A stretch of DNA of 64,000 nt from Cannabis sativa (GCF_029168945.1 NC_083603.1:49424406-49488405); one strand, 5' to 3'. Counted from the first letter of the stretch, positions 49,713-61,210 are shown. Made by a program: numbers and translations. Notes: generated by a model from the sequence alone, not told the origin.

Positions 49713-52387
49713 TTATTCCCTTCTACGTCTTCTGCTGCATGTTCTTTTGTTATGCCCCAGTTCACCACATTTGCTGCACTTGTTGTGTTGATCCTTTTAC
49801 CATCCAGCCTTCCTTCTTAATGTTTTTGGTCTTCATGATTTTACTCTTTCATGCGGAGGCAAGACTATAATATTCTTCACTTCTTCCGGTACCTCCCACT
49901 CACTTTGGTGTCCTATTGGGTAAACTGTCCCTGAATAAGTTGCCAGCCAATTTTTTTTTGTGTAGTAATCTGAACAGTAGGTGTACGGGTCCATGTTCAT
50001 CTCCCTCATCACGGTCACAGCGTGCCCGCATGGCATTTCATCTATTTGGAACCTGTTGCACGTGCATGTTCTTTTTTCTAGGTCTACTTCCCACGATTCT
50101 TTCATTCTTGTTACCTCAAACAAGTAATCTGTTGTTGCTTTAACCTGTTTTAAATTTTATTACAAAAAAAAAAAAAACAAACATAGCTGATATTCTTACA
50201 ACAACAATACAAAACTATTAAAACAACACTACAGCAACACATTTTACTTACTGTTTGTTTTTTTTTTTTTTTACAAAAAAAAAAAAAACATAATTAATAT
50301 GTTACCTCCAGATTCAATGAATATGTGTAATTTTTCAACAGTATGTCTTCTCCAGTTGGTGATAGCTTAGTGAAGGTGTTGTGTGCTTTTGTCCTATTAG
50401 TATGCGTCCATTGTTGCACCAATGCTCTCAAGCATTCTAGCAGCGTTGTAATTGGTAGCTCCCTTGATACCAAATTTGCAGCGTTCAGTGATTCTGATAT
50501 GTTTGAGGTCATTGTAGAATACCTCGTGTTTTGGCTATGAATTCTTGACCACTTTTCATAACCGACTTTTTTTAGGTAAGGTCTTATGCGTTTGTCCAAT
50601 CCATCCAATTCATCCATGTGGAACTCGAATTACTTTTCATGTGTAGGCTTTGACTGCTCCAAAGAATGGCAGATTGTATTTGGCAGCATGTTGTTTGAAG
50701 CTTGTTTTAAGGTTGCTCAAAATGTGGTAACCGCAGTAACTGTGTGTAATTTCTGGATAGATTTCTCTTGCTGCTTTGATGAGGCTTTCATTCCTGTCTG
50801 AAATTAGGCATTGGTGTTCCCGGACCCCATACGCTTCTTTAAATTTTTTGAAGAACCATTTCCAAGATTGGTCATTCTCAGAATTTGCAACACAAAACGC
50901 TAGTGGAAAAATATGACCTACTGCATCTTGTGTGCATGCGCACAACAAAGTTCCCCCATAAGCTGCTTTGAGGAACGTTCCGTCCACAACAACTATCGGT
51001 CTGCATGCTCCCCACCCTTTTATGGATGCATCCAACGCCATGAAAACAAAGAGCAAGCTGTTGTCTTCTGTTGTTTTAAGATCGACAAATGATCCCGGGT
51101 TTGTTTTTTCCACCATGTGTAAGAAACTCGGTATTAGGCTGTACGAGTCACTAGCATTACCTCTCAAGTCGTTTACAGCATGTTCCTTACTTCTCCAAGC
51201 TTTCATATAGTTCATTTTGATGCCATATCTGTATTTCAACTCCCCTTTTATGTCCATCGGTGTTGCCTTTGTCTTTATGTTCAAGAACTTCGGTTTTATG
51301 CATTCCCCTATCAGTTTCGATGTTGCTTGCCTTTGGTCTTCATGCCTAATATTTATGGGGCATGTGTGCATATTTGAGAACCTATTAAAACAAAAAACAA
51401 CATTAAAAAACTTTTAAAACAAAAACAACTAAAACAACATTAAAAAACTATTAAAACAAACCTGTTGCAGAGATCAAACAGGTGTATTTCAGTACAAAGT
51501 GTGGAAAAAGGGCATTTTTTCAGGCTGACAACAAAAACAACATTAAAAAACTATTAAAAACAAACCTCCTGATTATGAATGTGTTTGTTGGGCCATTTCT
51601 CGATGCTCGTAGTGACCAATTGCAGCTTTCGTAAACACATTTCAGACTGTACTCTTGAGAGCAGGACTTCCACACTTTGTACTGAAAGTTGTTTTTGATT
51701 GCATAGTAGCTGAGGACATTCTTTAGAGTTTCTTTGTCTTTGTATGCCTGTCCTTTTTCCACTTCGGGGTGATGCTTGTCTGTTATTAACTTTGCATTGT
51801 TGATGTCGATTTCTGGATCCACTTTTTTACTGGTGTTTTCAAGTTTTTCTACCATTTCTTCAAAGAACTTGATTTGCATAGTCAATTATGTCGAATTTGT
51901 CGTTCTCATCTTCTATTGTTTCTGACTGTTCCCCTTCTTCTGTTTGCTGTCCCGTTGTGTATGATTCTGTTGTTGTTATGTTGTTTTCAAGCGTTGTTGT
52001 GTTGTTTTCGATCATTGCCACATTATATTCATACGGTGTTGTTGTGGATATCAAATTTGGTGTTGCAGCAGGTGTTGTGTTGTTGTTTTGCTGGTTGACG
52101 CATAGTGGATATGTGGTGAAATCTGTTTCCTTGATTTTCAATTCCAAGTAAAAGTAGAGGCTTCGATTGTTGCATATTTTGATCGATGGTATTCCTTCTT
52201 TAGCTTGGTACTGTATTTGTAGTGTTGTGCTGGTATTTTCGCACCCCAATGAAGTAAGCAGTATTTGCAGTAGCTCTTCGTAGTTGCATTTTGTTGGTAT
52301 GAATTCTCCACTAGCCACATAGTTCACATAATTGTGATCTTCATTCCATTGTCCATTGCTCTTGATGAGTACTGGTAGACGTTCCAT
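49713..52387 (-). pseudogene. MuDR-type MULE transposase (MURA-like), broken
   Basis: Exons about 52387-51567, 51381-50306 and 50134-49713. N-terminal PB1-like region (LIKSNGQWNEDHNYVNY), a N/T-rich linker, then the DNA-binding domain typical of Mutator transposases (ETLKNVLSYYAIKNNF ... CVYESCNWSLRAS). The DDE core follows: Asp in VVVDGTF, Asp in LISDRN, Glu in NISESLN. Next come a SWIM zinc finger (CTCNRFQIDEMPCGH) and a C-terminal zinc knuckle CSKCGELGHNKRTC. Lesions: an extra T near 51872 shifts the frame before the DNA-binding domain; a shift plus stop lies near 50640; in-frame stops sit at 49833-49835 and 49797-49799 between SWIM and zinc knuckle. It lies tail to tail with the ULP gene, 514 bp apart. 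Confidence 0.88.
51459..51559. other. Patchwork filler DNA in transposase intron 1
   Basis: Three pieces in a row. 51459-51490 equals 47385-47416 (ULP exon 5 end plus the start of its intron, direct, 32 bp). 51488-51506 equals the complement of 51668-51686 (transposase exon 1, 19 bp). 51519-51559 equals the complement of 47473-47513 (end of the same ULP intron plus the start of exon 6, 41 bp). The short overlap TTC at the first junction is a microhomology. This is what template-switching repair leaves behind. Confidence 0.85.
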
Positions 52388-52933
52388 TACCTGTCATTCC
52401 AGTGTCTTATTTCATGTTAAAACAATAGTACAACAACAGTAAAACAATAGCAAATCAACAGAAAAAAAAAATCAACAAAAAAAATAATACAACAACAATA
52501 AAACAACACAAAAACAACCAAATAAAACTACCCATTATATTTTTTATTAGTTTTTATTATTCTATTTTTTTTTTTTAGTTTCTTAAGAATTAGATTAATT
52601 TTTGGGTTTTGTTGTATTTACCTCTGTTTTTTAGGGGGACAATGTTCTGTAGTTCTTGTTCTTCGATTATGCTTCCATTTACCAAAAACTCTTCGCCGGA
52701 TTTAATGGTTTTTTCTTGGTGATCTCCGACTCCGGCGACTCCCCACACACGAAGCAGGTCGTTTTCCCGTATTTTTTACTGTTCACAGTATAAATGTTAA
52801 GTTGTTGGGCTTGGGCAGTACAAAAGTAAAGAAAATGGGCTGGGGCAGTAAAAAAGTTGTTTTTGCCGTGTCCCAGTATTTTTGTAAAGTTTTGGTCCAA
52901 AAACAGTATATATGTAAATTTCCCTTTATTTTA

Positions 52934-53370
52934 TTATTTAATTAAAGAAAAGAAAATGGCTAATTACTTCCTATAAATAAAAACTAATAAAAGAGCATTC
53001 TACCCACTTCTATAATTCAGAAATTTTAAAAATTTGCTCTGTTAATTAATATATATATATATATAAATATAAAGGAGAAGTATGGAGTGGTGACATAGCG
53101 CTTTAAAATCACTCAAAATATTTGTATATATTCTCTGCTTAATTCTCTCATTTAAATTAATAAAATAACACACTAAAATTACTCAAAATATTTTTATTTA
53201 ATTTTTTATTTTTAATTTTTAATAATTAATTAATTAACTAAAAAATATTATGTACTTATAACCATTGTATAAGAATTTTTTTTTAACCCCGAAAAAAATT
53301 ATTTTTTAAAACTCAAAAAAATATTATTTTTTAAAACTCTACAAAATTTTAACCAAATATAATATATAGA
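52934..53370. other. Spacer right of the MULE; Helitron-like tip
   Basis: AT-rich. 53053-53090 (AAATATAAAGGAGAAGTATG) resembles the unit starts at 30774 and other Helitron 5' tips, but no 3' end was found. The left part may continue LTR remnant E, which the MULE would then have split. Confidence 0.4.
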
Positions 53371-53569
53371 AGAGGTTTCAATGGTTACATTAAATATGCA
53401 ACTAGGGTCGGTCCTGAGCTAAGACGAAGGAGGCGGCTGCCTTAGGCCCTCCACCGCTTAGGGCCCCATTTCGAAAAAAATTAAAATATAGTTAGTAATA
53501 AACACTACTACAAAAACCCCCTTTAGAGGCAGTTTTTAAGCCCTTTCAGCGTCGGTTTTCGCGAAATTC

Positions 53570-53740
53570 GCTACCGACGTTGATCAGGGTGACGCTAAAG
53601 GGTTTATATGAACCGACGCCGTAGGTACTCCTATGGCGTCGGTTATTGGCTAATAACCGACGCCATAGGGGTACCTATGGCGTCGGTTCCTAGCCAATAA
53701 CCGACGCCATAGGTGGCGTAGCAACCGACGCCATAGGTAC
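53570..53740. repeat. Left subterminal repeats of the CACTA
   Basis: About five copies of CCTATGGCGTCGGT or its complement, several arranged as hairpins (TATTGGCTAATA loop). Arrays like this bind the TNPA-type protein in En/Spm. Confidence 0.88.
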
Positions 53741-54017
53741 GCGAATTTCAGTTTTTTCATTTTTTTTTAATTTAATTATATATTTATTAATTTATATATT
53801 ATTTTATTTAATTTAAATTACATATTTATTTTTTAAAATGTAAATTAAATATTATTTAAATTTGGATAAAATACATAATTTAATTTCATAAAAGTAATTA
53901 AATATTACACAAACACTAATGTAAAATTAGTTAAAAATATTAATAAGTTAATAAATCTAACTACAAGTTAATCTATAAAAATTACATCATGAAGAAAAAT
54001 TCTTCGACCTTTCAACC

Positions 54018-57000
54018 TCAATCGTCACCGTGAATCACCGCCATCAATTGTTCGATCCACTTTCGCTGTAGTGGTAACAATTCTGTTTTTGGATCGTATT
54101 GCTTCTTACCCCCAAACTGTTAAAAAAATTAAAAATTTATATTAGTTTATGTATATGTATATTATATATTTGTTATTATAGAATTTATATACTATAATCA
54201 ATAATTAAAACTTACAGCTTTTTGATCTTGTATGTAACGGCTGGGGTTGGCACGTGCGACGATGTCGGTGATATATTTCAAAACATAAAAACCGCATTCT
54301 TGGCTTTTAGGTTGTCTTGGACAGTTTGCTTGGTTAATTCCTTGACACGAACCAAGATACTCATGTGCGTTCCCTATATACATGAATGCCCTGTTTGGGA
54401 AAATTATATTAGCATTTCAATTCGTTAGTTAATTTAAATTCGTTACATAAGAAGTCATTAAATTATTACCTTCCGATCATTTGTTCTATTACTTCGAGAA
54501 TTGGGCGGCCACTTATAGGGTTTAAATGGATAATTTTCCTTGGCGTAACCACCACTAGCGTCCAATGCATCCTAGAAAATTATATTGGAATATAAGTAAG
54601 ATAGTATAAAAATAATTTGAAGACGTAATATAGAAATGAACAATTAGCACTAAAGAATTTAATAAAGTTTACCCGATATTCCAAGGAATAAAGAACATTT
54701 GGTGGTTGCTGTTCATTAATGATAACCAATTAGCCAATCGTCTTGCCGCATCGTCAAAAGACTGACTCTTTTCTTCATCGTTGATCCCATGCACTATGAG
54801 AAGCTCTGGGTCGTAAAACTTGAAAATTTTTCTCAGACCGTTGATGCTCTCCCATATGTGCCTGCCAAAAAAATTGTTAGTGTCTTATAATAATTTAACT
54901 ATAATTTGATATAAGGTTAATTAGATTAAAGAAGATTATACATCATTCCAAACAGCATTCCCTGGTTGCCGATGTAGTCACACGTAGCAACCTGCTGCAA
55001 ATCCTCTCCAGATAACGTGATCTGGGTACGCGGTGCAATGAATCCTCGGGGGACATGAATTGTGATTATATCATGTTTATCTTTGAGCCTCAGGAATTCA
55101 TGAATCATCTATTTTAGCGAATTAGGGATCAACGCCATCTTCTCTTCCGTGAACAAGTCATCTTCCCGTGCACCACGGCCTTGTGGAGAAAGCATCGGAG
55201 CTTTCCCCTTTGACGCATCACGTCTTGAGGGCGGTTGAGCGAGTGGACCCTAAACAAAACAGAACATAATATATATATATCAAATTTTATCCAAATTCTA
55301 CCGAAATTTCGGCAGCATAACGGTTGTAATTGAATGACCCCAAAAATTTTGAACATGGCTGTATAACGACAAATAACACATATATAACAGTAGTTTGTTC
55401 ATCCATCCCACCGCAGCACATATATTCGCAGAACCTACTTCACTACGGATGAATATTGAAGATATTCAAACTCCACTAATCATTAATAATTAATTTGAGT
55501 TGAGAAGTTACCTCGGTTGTTAAAATTAAGTGTTTAGGCCAAGGAAGGAACATCTGGTATACGTCCCTAACATGTCTGCACTCTTCAATTGGGACTGGGA
55601 TTTCAGCGTCCTCTTGCAGGATTTCCGAAACCATAATCCGGGCATGTGAATCATCGTACTCCTGGCAGTGAACTTTGATCATACCAACATGCTCGTACAA
55701 ATACGCTCGGGCCACAATGTTGTCGATGTTGTCAGAGCAGAGATGTACTTGCTGATTAAGGGCCGCATGGTCATCGAAATTGTACAGGATACCTTGGTCG
55801 TTGAGGGAAATAAACTCCTCAGCATAAGTTTGTGGTTATACCTCATCCTGAGGAGCGTATGGTTGTGGAACATACGCCTCACCAGCCACCTCTCCTTCTT
55901 CCTCTTGTTCGGCAGCGTTTCTCTGCTGCTTAAGGGATTGGACTTCGGCTTTTAATTTTTCAATCTCCTTCGCTTGCCGAGCCACAACATCAGACACTTC
56001 CCTTTTCTTCCTGCCGAACAGTTGAGATGCCCTGGTGAGGAACCTACAAATCATAAAATACAAATTAGCTACGATTTTATTTGTGCAACTAAATAAATAA
56101 CATTTCAAGTAATAGCATACCCAGTAGCCCTGACACGTCCAGGATGCTCTGGTGTCCCGAGCGCCTGCGTCAGGATATCGTTTTGGCCCTGGACCTGAAT
56201 TTGTCCCTGACTAAGCTTCTCCTCTAATTGAGCCTAATACACGCATATATTCAAGCAATTAGTATATGAATTATATACACTAACTCATGAGTAGAACTGA
56301 ATTAAGGATTAATATATACTTACTATCTTCTCCGCAATTTCCTTGTCGTAATCAGTGACAAGTTTTCGACTCTTGGTGCGAGATTTAATCCAAACACGGT
56401 GGCGGGGGGATCTGCAACTTCGAGATCATTTTTCTACATCACGTTATAATAATTAAATGAGTACCAATTAAATTTTATAGCAAAATTGTAGCACATTAAA
56501 TTTGAAGCATTACTTACCACAGCTTCCCGTACGTTCACCATTCCACTCCGACCACTACGATGTCTGGATTGAATTTTCGATGAACGTTCACGTTGCACCT
56601 TACTCAATTCCTACAATGCCAAAAAAATACATTAGATACATGTATTTGTATTTAAGAGTTTATCTTAGTGTTAATATAATTAGCGTACCTGAAATTCAGG
56701 AGTTAGTCGACTTTCAACAAAAGTGCACCAATCAGCAGCGTCGATCTCGGGGTGCTTTTCAGGGACTTGTGCCAGTCGTCCCAGATCCTTCTCTTGCAAC
56801 GCAGGCATTATGATGTCTTTTGTCATCCTATTCTTGAAGTCTTTCATTAACTTCCCAGCTAGGATGAGACAATCATGTTTGAAGGAGTCCGGCACAATGA
56901 ACCCCGTCTAGTTTGAAGGGAAACAAACACGGTTAGAGTGAACATTTGAATGAATAGAAAAACAAATCAAAATTCTAACAAATAACAGCTTACTTGTATG

Positions 57001-57275
57001 TCGTTCCACACTTTATTTTTCAGAGTCGGGTTGACTTCTTTCCAGTTTTTATAGGACAACCCTATCGTCTGCGGGCATCTGACACCTAGAGTGGATACGA
57101 GCTTAGCATAGCTTTTCCCACAGTATTGTCCTTTGTCATTAACCTCGAGGGCCACTCTTTTGCCTTGATCCATTAGTTTGGATATTTCATTCATTTGAGT
57201 AGGCCCTCTTGTAGGTATTACTGTTGGACACTCTGCCTCTGGGTCTGAATCAGATCCTGAACTCGAGTTGGCCAT
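54018..57275 (-). pseudogene. CACTA-borne gene: Ptta/En/Spm-type protein with C-terminal ULP1 (C48) domain
   Basis: About eleven exons from ATG 57273-57275 to TGA 54018-54020. N-terminus RGPTQMNEISKLMDQGKRV and LGVRCPQTIGLSYKNW is the hallmark of plant Ptta/En/Spm proteins. Then HRVWIKSRTKS, then ILTQALGTPEHPGRVRATG, a coiled coil (56040-55930) and a DUF8039-like segment (KVHCQEYDDSHARIMVSEIL ... WPKHLI). The C-terminus is a ULP1 protease: His in MHWTLVVVTP, Gln and Cys in CPRQPKSQECGFYVLKYI, and Asn (IIHLNPI) where Asp is usual. In-frame stops TAA 55836-55838 and TAG 55109-55111 are single-base lesions in otherwise open exons, so this copy is dead or nearly so. It may have bound the subterminal repeats. 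Confidence 0.88.
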
Positions 57276-58539
57276 ATCTACACCATTAACAAATAAAATT
57301 GAATATCATGCTACTAATAACACTAAATTCTACCGAAATTTGATCCAAATTCTACCGAAATTTTGGCAGCATAACGGCTGTAATTGGACGTTCTCAAAAA
57401 TTTTAAAAGTGCCTAAAGTAACAAACAAAACAAATATAACAATACAGAACAAAGAAACTAACATAAACAATACAAAATTTATCCACCAATCCGACCGCAG
57501 TACATGTATTCGCAGAACCTACTTTACTACGGATGAATATTTAAGATATTCAAACTCAACTAAGCATACATTGATAATTAATTATACTAACAAAAGGTTA
57601 GCGGATGGATATACCTATTGCAAATCCGATCAACACCGAAATATGTCGATCGACTCTCAAATATTAGCACACAACCTATAACATAATGCAATATACAACC
57701 AAATTAAAATTTTAATTATTAAATTACTTACTAGTTATTAAACAAAGTAGCAAGTTACTAGTTACTAATTTCCATAATTTTTTTTAAAAATAACATATAC
57801 ATATATATACATATATAATCAATTAAATATCACACTACCATTATTTTAAAAACTTTAACTCTAAACTAATTAAATTCCTACTACCTCTCATTCTCATTCC
57901 CAACAAATATATATACAATACAAATACACAAAATACACAAATAGTATATATACAATATATATACACACAACATATATATAAACACATATTCAATAATAAA
58001 ATACAAAATATATACATATATATTATATATCAAATAAATAAATATTTACCTTATAAACGCAATCCGGCGACAAATTGCGACCAAAAATCCGGCTACCTAT
58101 ATCACACACAATAAAATAAAAAAAATGAAAAAATCCTAAAAAAAATTTACAAAAATGAAATAATACCAATGTAAATTAATAAAATGAACAGAAATCATAT
58201 TTATACCTTAATGAACGTTGAGATTGAACGATTTCTCCGCTAAAAGCGGTGGTCGGAGTTAAACCACCACCTTTTTTTAAAATAGGTTCGGGTACAGTGT
58301 AAATGGGTGAAAAAACAAAACTTTTTTAGTGTATGGGATTAGATATTGAAAATAGAAACTTTTAAGACAAAAATGAGGTGAAATGGTGAAGAAATGAGAG
58401 AGATATGTGGGTTTTTAGAGGTGGTTGGCGAGGGTTTTCGTGGGTTTTTCGTGGGTTTCTCTCTGCTGTAAGTGGCTGGGTAGGCTGGAGAAGAAGAAGT
58501 GAGGAAGAAGAAGACGATGCAGAGGGTTATTGAGGGGAG

Positions 58540-58700
58540 ACCCTATGCCGTCGGTTCCTAGCACAGAACCGACGGCATAGGTGCACACGTGTCAATAAAG
58601 TGTGCACCTATGCCGTCGGTTCTTTGCTAGGAACCGACGGCATAGGGTCTCCCAGAAACCCTTAAAAAATCCCAATTTCCAACCGACGGGATAGGGTTTA
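58540..58700. repeat. Right subterminal repeats of the CACTA
   Basis: About four copies of CCTATGCCGTCGGT or its complement, again in hairpins (around GTGCACACGTGTC). They differ from the left motif by one base (TGCC for TGGC) in all copies. Confidence 0.88.
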
Positions 58701-59444
58701 CTAATATATATACCTACGGTTTTTATCAAAAAACCGCCTCTAAATGTCAATTTCGAATCTGGTGGGTGTTCTCACACCCTTTAGCTTCCCTTTTTATAAA
58801 ATGGGTTAAAAAAAGGGAAGCTAAAGGCCCATATTGTAGTAGTGAAAATAAATATTAATACTTTTAATGCTAAATATGTGTTGTAGCCAAGTGATAATTT
58901 GATTAGTTTAACAATTAAGAGGTGGAGAGTTCAAATCCCAATAGCCTCACTTTTTCACTGGGCCTTAATTTTTATTTTTCCCTAAGGCCCAAATTAACAT
59001 AGGGCCGGCCCTGTACAACCATCATAGTTACATTTTTTTTTAGTCATTGTATTACTATTAAATGATTGTGATTAATTTAGAAATTAAATAAAGAATAAAT
59101 AATAATTAACTTATAACCCCATAGTCACCTAAAAATTTATTTCTTATAAAACTTTAATTAAGATTAATTATATTATAAAATTAAATTAATTATAATTTTT
59201 AATTAATTTTTTGTAATATATTACTAAATAAGGATCTTTTAGTATTTTTTTTTTTGTCCTTAAATTGTTAAAAATTTTAATAGCAAAACTCTTTATAATT
59301 TAAAATTGTACACATAATTTCATAATTGAAATTTTATTACACTTATAACCTTAATTTAAAATTATTACACTTAATAATTTAGTTTGTTTTTATTTAAATA
59401 GGTTGAATGTATTTTACAAAAAAAAAGGCTAAACTCCTCCCTCC

Positions 59445-59555
59445 TTTTTTTTTTTTTTTGGATAAGGAGTCATTTATTGAAAAAATCAATTCAAAGTCAA
59501 AAAACACAAAGCCAAGCTCTCCAAGAAAACGAAGCAACCTCAAACTCGAAAAGAA
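59445..59555 (-). mobile_element. 5'-truncated LINE-like stub
   Basis: On the minus strand about 95 bp end in TGACTCCTTATCC followed by a 15-base A tail. A 14-bp duplication AAACTCCTCCCTCC (59431-59444) and AAACTTCTCCCTCC (59556-59569, one mismatch) flanks it. Poly-A tail, long variable duplication and extreme 5' truncation fit LINE target-primed insertion; a SINE is possible. Confidence 0.68.
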
Positions 59556-59689
59556 AAACTTCTCCCTCCTTGCTTCGACTTGTTTTGCACAAAATTGTAG
59601 GGCCCTTTCACTTGAATACCCTTCGCTAGTAATCTCCTATATTGATTTAGTTTTCAAAAAAATCTGAGAGCAATTTCTACTTTTAAAGA

Positions 59690-60095
59690 AACAAAAGTCT
59701 AACATCAAAAATAGAGAAACCTATCTTCGTCGATCCCTTCTCCACATCGCTTTCTCTGATTTTCGTCGCTATCTTTGTTTTCTCAACAACACAATAAATC
59801 TCATTAGTCTTATCAGGTAAGGTACTCTAACCCTCACTCTATGTATCATAATAGCTTTGATTTCTTTTTATTTTTTATGTCACTCTTTCTCGTAATTAAC
59901 GTTAATTTTTTGTAAATTTTGCATTGCAATAATAGCAATAGTGGTCTAGAAGTATCTCAACTCTTAAGTTTTATCCCTTGCTTTGAATTGAATACTGAAG
60001 CTTGAAATTTATGCCAATACTATAACGAGAGAAAACTTCTGATTTCTTTCATCTCTCGCTTTGAATTGTTGCTAGAAAGGTAAGTATGTACGCAC
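59690..60095 (+). other. Gene-leader-like segment within R
   Basis: More GC-rich than its surroundings, CT-rich (CTTCTCCACATCGCTTTCTC), with donor-like CAG/GTAAGG at about 59816 and AAG/GTAAGT at about 60079. It looks like a captured 5' untranslated exon and intron start. No parent gene can be named. Confidence 0.35.
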
Positions 60096-60796
60096 AACAA
60101 TAATGATTATCAACTTTTCATAGATTTATTATGTATATTATTAACCCTAGTTTGTGCTACTGATTTGAACAACGTGCTATTTTTAAATTAAAATTAAACA
60201 AGATAAAGCTATATTAATAGAATTAAATGTAGAATTTTTCCCAAAGTTTTAAAAGTGTTATAAGACTAAAGAACAAAATGATGTAGTATTGTAGGCAGAA
60301 TCATTACTCTAGTCCAATGGTATTTGAACATATACCACTTAGGCTTCAACTTGAGGGCTCATACTTAATTTTTTTAGTTGTAAAAAAATAATAAAATATC
60401 ATTCAAAAATAATTAATTATTTAAAAATTTATTATACAACAAAAGAATTCTAATCTATGTAAAAAGCTGAAGTCTAACTTTTGTAAAAAAAAAAATAAAA
60501 TTTTATTATAAATATTATAATTAAATGACTTAACTATTAAAATAATTATAGTAGGGATTTATATATAAAAAAATTATATATAAATATTAATTTCCAAAAA
60601 AGGGCTTGTTAAATATTTAATTGATTATTTTAAGAAAATAGTTAATTATAATTAAGTAATTTTAAAAAAGAATTTTTTACCTATTGATAACCTGCTATTA
60701 TATGTCAAAAAAAAAAATGTAACCATCCATGATGGTTAAAAAAAAATGTAACTATTGAGTAGTCACCAATATATATATATATATATATATACACAT

Positions 60797-61168
60797 GGGT
60801 AAATACCATTTTAGATCCTATGTTCTACAAAATTACCAAGTGGACCATCTGTTTTGTTAAATGATAAAATAGACCCTATATTTTCCAAAATAGTAAAATA
60901 GGACCCTGAGCTTAATTTTCAACAATTCATTTTTTAATATAACAAACTTTAAGAAAATTTCTAACATGAACAGATACAAAAATTGTAACTAGTTTTATCA
61001 TAACATATTTAGATTAGATTATTATTAAGTTTTATTTTGACAAAAAAATCAGTTCAGTATCCTATTTGTACAATTTCAGAAAATACATGGTCTATTTTGT
61101 CATTTAACAAATCAGAGGGTCCAATTGGTAAATTCTGCAAAACACGGGATTCAAAATAGTATTTACCC
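60797..61168. mobile_element. 372-bp MULE-type MITE
   Basis: Inverted repeats of about 120 bp starting GGGTAAATACCATTTTAGAT (left) and GGGTAAATACTATTTTGAAT (complement of right). Flanks TATACACAT (60788-60796) and TATATACAT (61169-61177) form a 9-bp duplication with one mismatch. Confidence 0.85.
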
Positions 61169-61210
61169 TATATACATTTGTTATTTTATTTTTAATTTAT
61201 TTATTACTAA

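Larger units (their letters stand above)
44515..52924. mobile_element. 8.4-kb Kaonashi-type MULE with ULP and transposase genes
   Basis: The 9-bp duplication TTTATTTTA flanks it at 44506-44514 and 52925-52933. The ends are short and imperfect inverted repeats: GGTAAATTTACACCC on the left and GGGAAATTTACATAT as complement of the right, followed by repeated TACTG. Two genes converge: a ULP1-like protease (45010-49199, plus) and a MuDR-type transposase (52387-49713, minus). MULEs pairing a transposase with a ULP-like gene are known as KI/Kaonashi elements in Arabidopsis and relatives. Weak terminal repeats fit that group. Both genes show damage, so this copy is probably no longer autonomous. Confidence 0.88.
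53513..58844. mobile_element. 5.3-kb CACTA (En/Spm) element
   Basis: Left end CACTACTACAAAAACCCC, right end complement CACTACTACAATATGGGC; 3-bp duplication AAA at 53510-53512 and 58845-58847. Both ends carry arrays of inverted 14-bp motifs (left 53570-53740, right 58540-58700). It contains one minus-strand gene; no TNP2/TNPD-type transposase is present, so it depends on another element. Confidence 0.93.
53403..59013. mobile_element. Small hAT-type element split by a CACTA
   Basis: Ends TAGGGTCGGTCCTGAG and (complement of right) CAGGGCCGGCCCTATG. The hAT parts are 53403-53512 and 58848-59013, about 275 bp together. The 8-bp duplication has decayed (TATGCAAC or TGCAACTA against TACAACCA), so the superfamily rests on the termini. 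Confidence 0.65.
53371..60770 (-). mobile_element. Repeat R, minus copy, interrupted by hAT and CACTA
   Basis: The two halves (53371-53402 and 59014-60770) join to give the end sequence of R: GAAGAGGTTTCAATGGTTAC, then CAACCATCATAGTTACATTT, matching the complement of 23440-23498. Body segments 59020-59410 and 60410-60760 match the complement of the plus copy (for example CCTTATATAGTAATAAATTGC). The middle, 59420-60400, is absent from the plus copy and includes a LINE stub and leader-like sequence. Confidence 0.68.
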
